From the NCBI GenBank assembly GCA_022925895.1, contig JAKSYS010000375.1, forward strand, positions 1 through 59,585: a DNA stretch of 59,585 nt, read 5' to 3'. The stretch is from Fragilaria crotonensis. Its lineage: Eukaryota > Bacillariophyta > Fragilariophyceae > Fragilariales > Fragilariaceae. The position numbers and the translations under genes are program-made. Each line of letters opens with the position of its first letter. The first letter of the stretch is position 1. Below the pieces are notes generated by a model. It searched no databases. It saw only the letters and a list, made by a program, of their open reading frames with translations, and had not been told where the DNA came from. Shown in pieces: positions 19,710-30,066 of the stretch.

Positions 19710-22439
19710 TTGACGCTCAGTGGCGTCCCGAACGACGTCAACCGAGGACCCGTCACTGCAAACGTCAACCCGCAGAACAATCTCCCAACGTCGGAAGCGT
19801 ACAACGCAACCGATCCTTTCAAGGCCGCCGACGCTCTCGTTTCGATTGTGAATACCGTTCACGAACGAAACCTCAACCTCAATGAAGCAGAGAAAGAATT
19901 GCTTCGTTGGCACTATCGTTTGGGTCACGTCGGCTTCAAGAAGGTCCAGTTCATCCTGCGTTCCGGCGTCGTCAGCAAAACGGAAGAAAGTCGCCGATTA
20001 CAAACCGCCGCATGTCGACTTACCTCGTTCCCAAAATGCGCCGCCTGCCAATATGGCAAACAACATCGACGTCCAATTCCTGGCACGACGCCTTCGTCTG
20101 TTGTCAAAGATAGAGCGCACGCTCTTAAAACAGACAATCTCCTCCCAGGCCAACGCATTTCGGTCGATCATTTTATTTGCAGCACTCGTGGACGTCTACT
20201 TACCTCCGCTGGAAAAACGAAACTCGACGACATGTATACCGGTGGTTGTATCTTCGTTGACCACGCCTCCGGGTTTATTTTTGTGGAGCATCAAGTAAGT
20301 TTGAACTCCCACGAAACGCTCAAGGCAAAAGAGAGTTTTGAGCGAATGTGTCGCAACACAGGAGTGACGCCGCAAGAGTATCTCGCCGACAACTCAAAAA
20401 CGTTCACGTCCGCTGAGTTCTCTCGCAACCTCGCCGAGTTCCAACAAGTCATCCGATTCGCCGGCGTCGGTGCTCACCATCACAATGGGATCGCCGAACG
20501 CAACATCCGAACCATCATGGCGATCGCACGAACCATGATGCTGCATTCGGCCATCCATTGGCCGGATGTCGCCGACCCCACACTTTGGCCCCTCGCCGTC
20601 AAGCATGCTGTGTTCCTAGTGAATCACATGCCTGACCCACGAACTGGCCTTTCCCCGCACGACGTCTTCACAAAGACTCGTTGGGAGCAAAAGAAATTGA
20701 TGGATGTCCACGTTTGGGGATGTCCAGTTTATGTCCTCGACAAAATGATCTCGGACGGCAAGAAATTGCCACGTTGGACTCCTCGCTCAACTCGCACCGT
20801 CAACCTCGGATTCTCCGACAAACACGCCAGCTCGGTCCCTCTTGTCTTGAATCCTCAAACGGGGTACATCACTCCGCAGTTTCACATCGTCTTTGACGAT
20901 TGGTTCGCAACTGTTCCCGCTTCCGCCGACGACCTTCCGAACTTCAACGATGATTGTTGGCAACGAATGTTCCGAGACTCGACGTTCCAATACGTCCTCG
21001 ACGACGAAGACGAAGAAAGGTTGATTGCTGGCTCCACCGACTACGAGCAAGCGAACGAACTGCTCTCCCAGATGCAACGCGTCGCAACCGCTCTCGACAA
21101 CGCGACTCCTCCGCAGGTTCTCCCAGTCGCTCCGCCTCCGCTGTCAACTCCGTTGCCGCCTCCAAGGGAGCAAATCGCGACGCCACCACCAGTCGTTGTG
21201 CCTCCTCCTCCCGCCACTCCGTTGCTGACTCCAAGGGAGGCGACTCCGCAACCGCCTACGCCAATTGCGCCTCAACTCCCAACTCCAACTCCAGTCAAAC
21301 TCTTCCCATCGTCGCCGACTTTAATTCGTCCTGCGAACGAAAGCGATAAGAAAGTGAGCGAGCAACCAATCGCTCCAAAGGCAACAAAAGCAAAGAGCAC
21401 ACCCGTTAAACACGAACCTCGTCGCTCCACTCGCAATCGTTCGGCACCTGTCCGCCTCGGATACGACGGACAGCAAGGACACGGTTACATTGCCGAATTC
21501 GATGGAACCTCCCTCGAATGGCTGTACAACGAAGTCGCCGAGTGTCTTTCGCCACCTCCCTCGTCGTATAAGGCAAGTGTCAGCGATCCTGACACTCTGA
21601 GCTTCAACGAAGCGATGGCGGATCGCGACAACATCGAAAAATGGCTGAAGGCTGCAAACGACGAAATTCAAAGTTTGCAGAAAAACGGTACATGGATCGA
21701 AGTGCCGATCACGGAAGCCAAGACTCGAATTTTGCCCGGTACTTGGGTGTTTCGTCGCAAACGTACTCCCGATGGTACTATCAGTAAGTACAAGGCACGC
21801 TACTGTGTAAGAGGCGATCTCCAAGAAAACGTTCAGGAGACTTTTGCCCCAGTCGTGGCTTGGAGTACTGTACGGTTGTTCCTAGTTCTTTCACTAACTT
21901 TGAACTGGAAAACTTGCACCATCGACTTCAGCAGCGCGTTCGTTCAAGCCCCGCTTTCGGATCCAGTCTGGATCCATTTGCCACGTGGATTCCACTCTCC
22001 GAGAGGCCACGCCACGTGCCTGCGACTTTTGAAAAGCCTCTACGGCTTGAGTGTGGCGCCACGACTTTGGTACCAACACTTGTCGGAGGCCTTGCGCGAG
22101 GAAGGCTTTAAAGCCTGCGCGAACGACCCGTGCCTACTCTACAAAGACACAATTATGGTTGTTCTCTACGTTGACGACTTAGGTATTGCCTATCGCGACC
22201 AAAGCGACCTCGACAAGCTCTTCGCCAACCTGGAAGCGAAGAATTTAAGTTTACTCGCGAGGGCACGTTTACTGACTTCCTCGGCATCAATTTCACTCGC
22301 GACGCTACGAATGGCACGCTCGTTGACTCAGAAGGCCTCATCCAGAAAATCAAGGAAGCGACTGGCATGTCCGACAGCAATTACAACTGGACGCCAGCCG
22401 CTCAGGCCGCACGGAATCGACCCGATGGACCTCCCATGA
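19710..22439 (+). CDS. E1 integrase and reverse transcriptase (partial pol ORF)
   Basis: An uninterrupted pol segment of about 900 codons; the frame begins inside pol, so it is not an independent gene. It holds a GAG-pre-integrase zinc motif (H...H in WHYRLGH, then CAACQYGKQ). The integrase core has Asp in ISVDHFIC, Asp in YLADNSKTF and Glu in HHNGIAERN. A Pro/Thr-rich linker leads to copia-type reverse transcriptase with GTWVFRRK, DFSSAFVQA, SLYGLSVAPRLWYQ and the catalytic LYVDDLG. The frame leaves RT homology just after YVDD, near 22240. E2 has DNGG where E1 has DNSK. Confidence 0.85.
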   Translation: MTLSGVPNDVNRGPVTANVNPQNNLPTSEAYNATDPFKAADALVSIVNTVHERNLNLNEAEKELLRWHYRLGHVGFKKVQFILRSGVVSKTEESRRLQTAACRLTSFPKCAACQYGKQHRRPIPGTTPSSVVKDRAHALKTDNLLPGQRISVDHFICSTRGRLLTSAGKTKLDDMYTGGCIFVDHASGFIFVEHQVSLNSHETLKAKESFERMCRNTGVTPQEYLADNSKTFTSAEFSRNLAEFQQVIRFAGVGAHHHNGIAERNIRTIMAIARTMMLHSAIHWPDVADPTLWPLAVKHAVFLVNHMPDPRTGLSPHDVFTKTRWEQKKLMDVHVWGCPVYVLDKMISDGKKLPRWTPRSTRTVNLGFSDKHASSVPLVLNPQTGYITPQFHIVFDDWFATVPASADDLPNFNDDCWQRMFRDSTFQYVLDDEDEERLIAGSTDYEQANELLSQMQRVATALDNATPPQVLPVAPPPLSTPLPPPREQIATPPPVVVPPPPATPLLTPREATPQPPTPIAPQLPTPTPVKLFPSSPTLIRPANESDKKVSEQPIAPKATKAKSTPVKHEPRRSTRNRSAPVRLGYDGQQGHGYIAEFDGTSLEWLYNEVAECLSPPPSSYKASVSDPDTLSFNEAMADRDNIEKWLKAANDEIQSLQKNGTWIEVPITEAKTRILPGTWVFRRKRTPDGTISKYKARYCVRGDLQENVQETFAPVVAWSTVRLFLVLSLTLNWKTCTIDFSSAFVQAPLSDPVWIHLPRGFHSPRGHATCLRLLKSLYGLSVAPRLWYQHLSEALREEGFKACANDPCLLYKDTIMVVLYVDDLGIAYRDQSDLDKLFANLEAKNLSLLARARLLTSSASISLATLRMARSLTQKASSRKSRKRLACPTAITTGRQPLRPHGIDPMDLP

Positions 22440-23152
22440 CGGAAACGTGGAGCTACCGTTCCATCGTCGGCATGCTCCTCTATTTGTCCACAAACACTCG
22501 CCCCGACATCGCGTTTGCCGTCAGCCAGGTCGCCAGGTTCTGCCACAACCCGAAACGAAGCCACGCGTCCGCCGTCAAGACTCTCGTTCGATACTTGCAT
22601 CGCACGAGCGACATGGGCATGATTGTCAAGCCCACCGGCACCTGGATCTCGACTGTTACGTCGACGCCGACTTCGCAGGCCTTCATGGCCGCGATCCCGA
22701 TCGTTCTCCGACCTCCGCGAAGTCTCGAACTGGGTACATCATCACGCTCGGCGGATGTCCCATTTTGTGGTCTCACCTCCAAAGTGAGATTTCCTTGTCC
22801 ACGCTCGAAGCCGAATACTCCGCTCTCAGCTCCGCGATGCGTACGCTCTTGCCTCTCCGTTCCATGCTCCAGGAAGTCGCCTCCGGCATCAAACTTCCTC
22901 GCACGTTCACGTCGACGATCAAGTGTCAAGTCTTCGAGACACAATAACGCGCTTCTTCTCGCCGTAAACCAACGCATCACCAACCGCACGAAGTACTTCC
23001 AGGTGAAGTGGCACTTCTTCTGGCAGCACGTGCGTGATGGCACGGTCGCCATCGTGAAGGTCGACACTCAGGAGCAGTGGGCAGATTTTCTTACGAAAGG
23101 ACTAAATCGTGAGAGTTTCGAACGCGTCCGCAAACTGGTCCAAGGATGGTAA
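22240..23152 (+). pseudogene. E1 end of RT plus RNase H, frameshifted
   Basis: Two frames alternate. 22367 onward encodes SYRSIVGMLLYLSTNTRPDI and KTLVRYLHRTSD. Another frame encodes CYVDADFAG, SRTGYIITLGGCPI and STLEAEYSALS, the copia RNase H core with catalytic Asp and Glu. The first frame resumes with ITNRTKYFQVKWHFFW and ends at 23152. At least three shifts are needed to read it through. Confidence 0.8.
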
Positions 23153-23250
23153 CGGCCACCCAAACCCTTGTGTCTCTTGTTCAAACTGTAACCCTCGTTT
23201 GACTCGTATATATTTTAACTGACGTTTTGTGTTTTGTTTCAGCATTCATG

Positions 23251-23262
23251 GATGAAAGGGAG
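23251..23262 (+). other. E1 polypurine tract
   Basis: GATGAAAGGGAG is all purine except one T and lies immediately before the 3' LTR. It matches the position of GAATGAGAGGGAG in E2. It is the expected plus-strand primer. Confidence 0.65.
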
Positions 23263-23576
23263 AATTGAAACCTACGCTGCACTGGACTGCGATGCCATCG
23301 TTGTACTGTGCTACTGTGAGGTCATCCATCGAAATGTGAAACATGATACGCTGTACTGTCCGGTCTCTAACTAATTTCGTACGAACTACCCGAAATGTCA
23401 AATGCCATTTGACACGTTCGACGAGTTTGTCGTTCATACGATCGAGTGCCGAATTTTACTGTAGCTTATAATTTCTCAGAACGTACTTTGTGTGAAACCT
23501 TCCTACAGTAATTTTCCTACGGTACTACGTACTATTTTCTACGATTAGAGTATCATCTCCGGTGATAGTCTCAAGT
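23263..23576 (+). repeat. E1 3' LTR
   Basis: It pairs with 16449-16767. It starts AATTGA after the purine tract and ends CTCAAGT, an imperfect inverted pair. No 5-bp duplication joins its right flank (AGAAC) to the left flank of the 5' LTR (TCCTT). Confidence 0.8.
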
Positions 23577-23817
23577 AGAACCAACGTTTCAGCATGAACG
23601 CGATAGTATCTTGTGTGTACAGTAGGTCTACTACTCCTACACGCAGACGCAGGCACGCAACAGATGTGACGGCGTTTGGGCGCACCGCGATAAACCCTTA
23701 TGGTCCGTCCGTCTCACCCCAAAAAATCCAAAATGATACGAAAATAGATCCTTGAACACAGTGCGAATACATAAAAAATTAAAAAATATTAATCATGTAG
23801 GAGTATCTCACAAGACA

Positions 23818-24130
23818 ATGGCAGTGAATGCCAAAAATGGCCATGGCGAGACTGCCCTGCATTGCGCTTGTCGTTATGGCCATACAGGTATTGTCGCTGA
23901 ATTGCTGCGCCGAAAGGGTGTGGATGTGAATGCCACTTGCGCTGATGGCGAGGTAGCACTTCTCTGGGCGAGCCCTTGCGATCGTGTGGATGTTGCATGC
24001 ATATTCTAGTAAGGAGTACTGTTTAAGCACGAGCCGATTGATGCCAATGCCAAGGGGGTTGATAGTGAGACAGTACGATTGTGCGCCAGTAAAAATGGAT
24101 CTTTGGACTGGTTCAAGCATTGTCAAAACA
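23818..24130 (+). pseudogene. Ankyrin-repeat gene relic
   Basis: One frame encodes GHGETALHCACRYGHTGIVA and DVNATCADGEVALLWAS, matching about two ankyrin repeats, then stops at 24007. A second frame 30 bp on continues with PIDANAKGVDSETVRLCASK, a decayed further repeat. There is no proper start or 3' part, so this is a fragment, perhaps brought in with nearby repeats. Confidence 0.6.
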
Positions 24131-24462
24131 CAACAGGACTAATATGAATACCGAAAGTGCCACCGGTATTCTGTGAAGGAAACCAATCGGACATCCCTGA
24201 GGCCTAGCTAGCAAGGGCCAGAGCTCCGCCTTGTGATATCTTTTCATGACGGTGTGTTTTAGTGCAGGTTGTGGATCAAGGCGAAACCATCGCTTTCCGA
24301 TTGAAGTTGTTGAGGCTGTGTCAGGCTATGAGAGAAACCTCACGAGATGCTCGTTGGCAAGCCAGTGCAGGAGCTCGCGTACGACATACTCAACCGATAA
24401 ATCCAATACATACCACGCTCAGGACTTCACACAACTCCGTGGTATCGCTTCTTCTTCATGAG

Positions 24463-26301
24463 TCACGGATTGGGTTGGTCGTCAGCTACGGGAGTGTAGT
24501 TACATGCCTTGTGCCACGTATTGAGGAACTGGCGAGCGACTGTCCCGCGATGGATTGCGCCTCGATAGGCTTGCTTCCCCATGTCCATCGCCTTGTGACT
24601 AAAGTGGACTGCTCGCATTCCGTTGGTCATCGAACAGTGTGCGCTCGTCCATTCTTCAACTTGAAGGATGTCGATACCGTTCACGACGTCGTACCTCTTG
24701 ATGTACATGTCTTCGCTTGTCTTATAGATTTCTGCAAGAGCCAGCATGTCAGACCAAGGAAGATGATTACGAAAGGCGTCCTTGGGACCATGTAGATTGA
24801 TGTGCTTTTGCTCCAGCGCATGCTTCTGGATGGACTGTCCAATCCTTTTTGCTATCCGAAAATACTCTGATGCGCTCCCGGACACGAGAGCCGGAACGTG
24901 CCCAGCCCAAACAGTGAGCTCGCCATCAAAAGGAAGTTTGCGACCGTGGCGAAGGAAATGATTGAGAGGAAATGTATCATAATCTGCCATGAAGCCACCA
25001 CCAACCGCTGCCATGGCGATCCAGCGAATATAACCTGCAAACATCAACCGTGTGAGGAATTCACGCTGCAGGGGGTGCTATCAGTAAAATTCTAACCTGC
25101 CCGTTTACTTACATGCCATGTTGTATGTACCAATGTGTTTGGGATCGACCACCAGCTCGACAAGTGCATCAAACTCGGGTAGACCGCGTGCATCAGACTC
25201 GTTCAGGACAAATGGTTCCCAGCCAGCATCGAACCAAGCCTTTTTCCAGTTTTCGAGTAAACTTGCATCTGCATCATCGGTCATATCTGTCACGGCCTTT
25301 TCATAATAGGTGTACATGATTGGTCTCTCAACATCACCTTGATCTTTCGTCGCACGCCGTTCTAAGGTAGGCAATTGTGGTGCGATCTTTTGGTGAGGAA
25401 GTCCACTAGAGGACTGTAGCCCCTGATCGACAGTTTCAGAATGTATCAGTGCATGCTGGTTACTCTCTTGAAGTTGGTTTGATCCTGCAGAGCGAAATTG
25501 AGTGGGAGCTACAACCTCCTGGTTCCTGCTTTCCTGAAAAATCTGCTGTGGTAGCGGTCGACTTGCTGACCCGACCAGGTGTTGTTGTTGCGACGACAGT
25601 GGTTGGCTGTCTCCTTGCGGAGGCAATACGACTTCAGTATCGTCCGCAGTTTCAGAATGTATCAGTGCATGCTGGAAACTCTCTTGAACTTGGTGCGATC
25701 CTGCAGAGCGAAATTGAGTGGGAGCTACAAGCCCCTGGTTCCTGTTTTCTTGAGACATCAGCTGTGGTAGCGGTCGACTTGCTGACCCTACTAGGTGTTG
25801 TTGTTGCGACGACAGTACGACTTCAATATCTTCCGGCGACGATACTTGCTGATGAGGTGTCTGCCAGGATGGAGTCAATTCTTGAAACGAAGCGTCCTTT
25901 GCAACTGTCCTTCCCTGACTGTCCCAACCACGTGCATATTGTTCTTCATCCGAAAGTCGTCGGTGCGTCCTTCTCGTTCGAAGACCATCCCCTTGTGGAT
26001 ATGACTCCTGCAATCTACGATAGGTTGCATGTTCGAGAGCTACCCGCACATTCACATCATCATTCATCAACGGGATTTCACTAGCTTGATATCTGAATCT
26101 TGCGAATCCACACCAGACGACACAGCTGATACATAATAGCAAGCCCACTAAAGAAGTAGAGTATCGTCTCCGTCGCGTCGTTGCGTCGCGAAGGGTGACT
26201 GCAACTATCATGGCCGACAATCGATCGGAATGTTTCATGTCATGGTTATTACTCGTCCATGCTGTAACGTTATTAGTCGAGTCTGGAGGTCGAGAGGTCA
26301 T
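24463..26301 (-). CDS. Putative DXD glycosyltransferase, family member 2
   Basis: Exon 1 (26301-25113) and exon 2 (25034-24463) flank a 78-nt intron (25035-25112, GTAAGT...TTGCAG) that splits the Cys codon in NMACYIRW. The product is 586 aa from ATG 26301; ATG 26238 is a later alternative. One membrane anchor (residues about 50-70) makes it type II. A Gln/Ser-rich stem of about 300 residues contains a 72-residue tandem duplication. The catalytic part has PIMYTYYEKA, WFDAGWEPFVL, DARGLPEF and VGGGFMADYDTFPL, with DYD as the likely metal-binding site. C-terminal MRAVHFSHKAM matches the paralogues. A Golgi enzyme is likely; the substrate is unknown. Confidence 0.65.
25434..25816 (-). repeat. 216-bp-period duplication inside the glycosyltransferase stem
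   Basis: The blocks 25434-25600 and 25650-25816 align with a 216-bp offset and a few substitutions. The offset equals 72 codons, so the frame is kept. Each unit encodes a Gln-rich stretch with QQQHLVGSASRPLPQ, APTQFRSAGS and QHALIHSET. Confidence 0.85.
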
Positions 26302-27338
26302 TATAAAGAGAGGGCAAGGGATTGAATTGCGAAGCACGTATTGGTTACAATGGTTTTGGTATGAATACAAATATGTATGCATATATATGTAGCTCAAAAT
26401 ATTCTCTTAGCTTGTGTGACAGTGACTTGTGCCATGTCACTCGTAACCGTATGATTTGAGTACAGCTTGTATGTAGAGTACTACGGTAGTTCCTGATATG
26501 GTTCGGGTTAACGGAACCTAGCGACGCGCAAGTCGGCATAGGGTTCGGGTTAAGAACCAGGACGTAACCGTTACGGGGTACGCCCCCAGTAGGTAAGTGT
26601 CTAGTACGACACTGACTACTGCATAGTTCATCTATAAACGGTACAGCTACGCAGTGCTGTCTACCGCTACAGATGACGATACATGTACTATCTGTCGTTC
26701 TATCGCTACACGTATGTGCGAGAGACTGACTAGTATAAATATCGTGTGTCGTATAGTTGGCACTGTCTATTAGTTTATCGTTATGTACAGTAACGGTAAA
26801 CTCAGACGTGCGCGTACTATCGACGGGCAGAGGAAGTTGTGTGCGAAAGGTACTGTTGTACCGGTCGCCGTGTTGTGTTGTGTTGTCGTTATCGTTGTAG
26901 TGAGTACCGTCGTACTCACTACGTATATTTGTACAGCACGGTATATATGATGTCATGACGACGGCGGGTAAAAACTCGTCATGGTCGATCATCATCATCG
27001 TGCGAAAAATATGTGCAGTAAGTAAAAAGGGTGAGTGACACTAAATATGAAAAATTGACAATTGTGGGAAGAAATGAAGGGCGACCGAAATGAGAGGTCT
27101 GATTGAAGGGGAACTGTACTCCGGACTCCGGAGTATGCTCGTACATTTCTCGGAGCTCCGCAATCGTTGCTGGGAATCATCAGTCCAATCAATCCCCTGC
27201 ATGGGTTTGATGATTTAGTATAGCTATTAAGTGGTCCGAAACCATCTCTCTACGGTACACCGAAATTGAGTACTCGAAGATCGAACTTCGCCGTGCTATT
27301 CATTAATAGTTTTATACTTGAACATTGAACTGCATTCG

Positions 27339-28512
27339 TCAGTTCGAGTTCCCCACGCTCGAAGGAGCGATCAATGTATGTATTTTCTGCTCCACAACTC
27401 CTCTCACAGCCATGTCATTGACGGTTGTGGACACAGGACTTTGAGGGATGTCATGTGCAATCGGCTTGTTAAGAGACACCGGCTCGTCGACCACTATGCC
27501 GCGGCTTCTCAAGAGTAATCTGGCGTCCCTGACAAAAGGCTTGCGGTTTCCGCAACTGCTCATCCATTGCTCCATAAACTGAGATGCAACCTCTGCCCGG
27601 TTTCGAACAGACCACCCCTTCGGCAATCTTCCTTCTTTTAACGCTCGTTTCACTGGAGTGTGGGCAAAGTGCACTGCTCGCATGCTTTGCGGTGTATGTT
27701 CACCACAATCAATGTCATTCCAACTTGACGCATTAAAGACAGTTTGAGTTACAGACCAGTCTTGCATAAAGGCATCGGGCTTCTCGTGAGCCAAGGCGGC
27801 CAGGGCCTTTTGGTCTGAGTTTATCTCGTGTTCTGATGCGTATTCAATCATCTCACGCCCTACTCTCAACCATTCATCACGTGATCCAGATACGAGACTT
27901 GGGCACAGCCTATTGTGAAGCGTCAAGTTCCCATTGTTCGGAAGAGTGCGACCATCGTCACGAAAATCATGAAGTGGAAAGACATCATAATCACTCATCC
28001 ATCCACCCCCGACATACGCAAGTGCCAACCATCTCAAGAAACAAAGTTGCTGATGGGTGTAGCACGTGAGTCAGTGATGAAAACATTTCGGGAAAGCAAC
28101 ACATTCAACTTCGTACAACACTTACATTGTAAGCGCCAGCTCCTGTCTTTTCCACCAACGGCGCCAACTTGGCATAATCAGGGTGCTGCTGAGCGTGCGT
28201 TTCGTTCAAGACCACTGCACGCCATCCTGCCTGCGTCCACGATCGCACCCAGAATTGCAACAATCTCGAATGATCCATATGTGCCATGCCAGCAGGCATG
28301 GGCACATCCGAAATTTCAGAGTAAAAGGTGTACATAATGGGGCCTTTCTCTTGGTCTGACGACAAGGCCAATCTTCGTTGCAGAAACGAGATGTTGCAAA
28401 GGATTGCCATGGACACTAGCGTCACAAGGATCAGTGGACGCTCAAGACGCCGCCTTCTCGTGGTGGCCTTCTTATCTGCTGTCTGTACCGGAATCTGGTA
28501 TGGACGCAACAT
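27339..28512 (-). CDS. Putative DXD glycosyltransferase, family member 3
   Basis: Exon 1 (28512-28126) and exon 2 (28049-27339) are separated by a 76-nt intron (28050-28125, GTAAGT...CATCAG) in phase 0 between AYN and QLCFLRW. The product is 365 aa. A basic N terminus (TTRRRRLERP) precedes one membrane anchor (PLILVTLVSMAILCNISFL). The core has PIMYTFYSEI, WTQAGWRAVVL, HAQQHPDY and VGGGWMSDYDVFPL with an intact DYD, and C-terminal MRAVHFAHTPVKR. The stem is very short compared with member 2. It is on the same strand as members 1 and 2, with E1 between, and probably arose by local duplication. Confidence 0.7.
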
Positions 28513-29320
28513 GCTACTGTAGTATAAGGCAATCCAATACTCTCAATAGAACGAAGGCTCGATTGTTGGTGTGGTTGTTGTTATGTAAGCATCCCGCTGG
28601 GAACCTGTTTGAATTGAGAATGACCGAAAAATCGGGCATAGACATACTGACATAGATTTTGGGTATGTCAGCATGTCAGCTTCCATTCTGAGAGGACACT
28701 ATGCCAGGTGACAGCAAGAAAATCTGGACCTGAGAGTAAGTTTGCGTGTCTCAGTCACTACTGTGACATACTGTAGTACAATGCGAATGTGCATTGCGAC
28801 GTTCGACTTTTGATTATATCTTACTGCGATTGGATGACCCTGACAGCAGTCACGAGTCACGACTGTGTGCGTGTACCTGTGACACGAGATGAGAACTATC
28901 CCGTTCGTGAAATCGATCTTCGGACAGAATGACAGGCAATCGTGTGTAGCATGTACTGTACAGTATACTCGCTATCATACGTGTGCTACATGCACCTGCT
29001 ACAACGATGCATAATGTACCAAACACCACGTAGAAACACCTTGTAGCACTATCGACGTATATCTTGTTCGGAGTTCAGATCCATCATCCGAGCATCATGT
29101 TGCGATTTGTGGTCTGGAGTTAATCGATCGAATATCTCAAATCTCAAGACTTCGCGTCTGCTTCTCATTGCACGAAGCAAACGAGAACACCTCCACTCCC
29201 TATTCTTATGGTTCGCATCGTGACCTCCCTTCTGGTTTCGTTGCTTTGGCCATTGCCAGTCGATCATACGCCTTTGTCGCACCAAGTCGATCCAAGGTTA
29301 TATCCACGTCCTATCTCAGT
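28513..29320. other. Intergenic region between a glycosyltransferase and the DJ-1 gene
   Basis: No gene is recognised up to about 29200. The last 110 bp, in frame with DJ-1 but without an ATG, encode ALAIASRSYAFVAPSRSK, which looks like the cleavage region of a diatom plastid presequence (see findings). Confidence 0.45.
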
Positions 29321-29941
29321 ATGTCTACCAAGCGTGTCCTAGTTCCCATTGCTGATGGAAGCGAAGAGATCGAAACAACCTGCATCACCGACACTTTAGC
29401 TCGATTCGGGGCGAGTGTCGTTGTAGCGTCAGTTATGCCGGACCTAGTATGCACCATGAGCAGAGGAATCAAGGTAAGGTAGGAGCTATTGACACAACAT
29501 ACTATTGGCATTGATTTTTCTGATGACGTATGCTAGATCATGGCGGATGTCTCCATTGATGACGCAGCGAAGGAAGAATGGGATTTGGTGGCCCTTCCAG
29601 GAGGCATGCCTGGAGCAGAACACTTGCGAGATTCAGCCCCATTGATTCAGCTCCTGGAAAAGCAGAACAAGGCTGGGAAGATGTACGGAGCTGTTTGCGC
29701 ATCCCCAGCCGTCGTCTTGGCATCCAATGGTTTGGTCACTGATGGTGCCACATGCTACCCTGCGCCAGTATTTCGCGATGCTTTGACTAGTCCTGTTGAT
29801 GACGACGTTGTTGTCAAGGATAACTTAACGACGTCGAAAGGACCAGGAACGAGCTTGAAGTTTGCGTTGATGCTTGGAGAGCAGATGTATGGAAAGGAAA
29901 AGGCTGACGAGATTGCAAAAGCCATGTTGGTAGAACGCTAG
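29321..29941 (+). CDS. DJ-1/PfpI family protein
   Basis: Exon 1 (29321-29473) and exon 2 (29537-29941) flank a 63-nt GT-AG intron (29474-29536). The product is 185 aa, close to the 189 aa of human DJ-1. It has the conserved Glu in DGSEEIET, the VALPGGMPGAE loop, and the nucleophile elbow YGAVCASPAVVLA with the redox-sensitive cysteine (Cys106 in human DJ-1). The family protects against oxidative stress; glyoxalase or deglycase activity is reported for members. The start was chosen as the first in-frame ATG next to the conserved core. A longer, organelle-targeted form is possible. It converges on the lipase gene with 125 bp between stops. Confidence 0.88.
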
Positions 29942-30066
29942 AAGTGTATGCAATTTCACCGTCATGGAAGTAGGAGTAGATTGATGATCCCACACTCTCA
30001 ACCCTTCACGCTTGCGTTGATGGTTAGTGAGCAGATAGTAGTAGACATCGATTGATAATCCCACTT

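Larger units (their letters stand above)
16449..23576 (+). mobile_element. Ty1/copia-type LTR retrotransposon E1 (degenerate)
   Basis: The order LTR, primer site, gag, zinc fingers, hydrophobic region, protease, integrase, reverse transcriptase, RNase H, polypurine tract, LTR is the copia order (integrase before RT). The element is about 7.1 kb. The LTRs share a 304-bp block differing by three substitutions. The coding region nevertheless has several frameshifts and an in-frame TGA at 17666-17668 where E2 has TGG. No target-site duplication is visible. Codons are strongly C-ending (CTC, GTC, TCG, GAC), unlike neighbouring host genes and unlike E2. Confidence 0.9.

Noticed and set aside
16452..23573. 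TG...CA boundaries for E1 LTRs
   Set aside because: TG and CA can be picked near the ends, but they give no target duplication and do not agree with the position of the primer-binding sequence as well as the chosen ends do.
26345..26998. 217-codon minus-strand open frame upstream of glycosyltransferase member 2
   Set aside because: Low-complexity, Thr/His/Ser-rich translation without motif or membrane pattern. It lies in a region rich in short palindromic TAC/GTA words and overlaps the 5' part of the next gene's frame.
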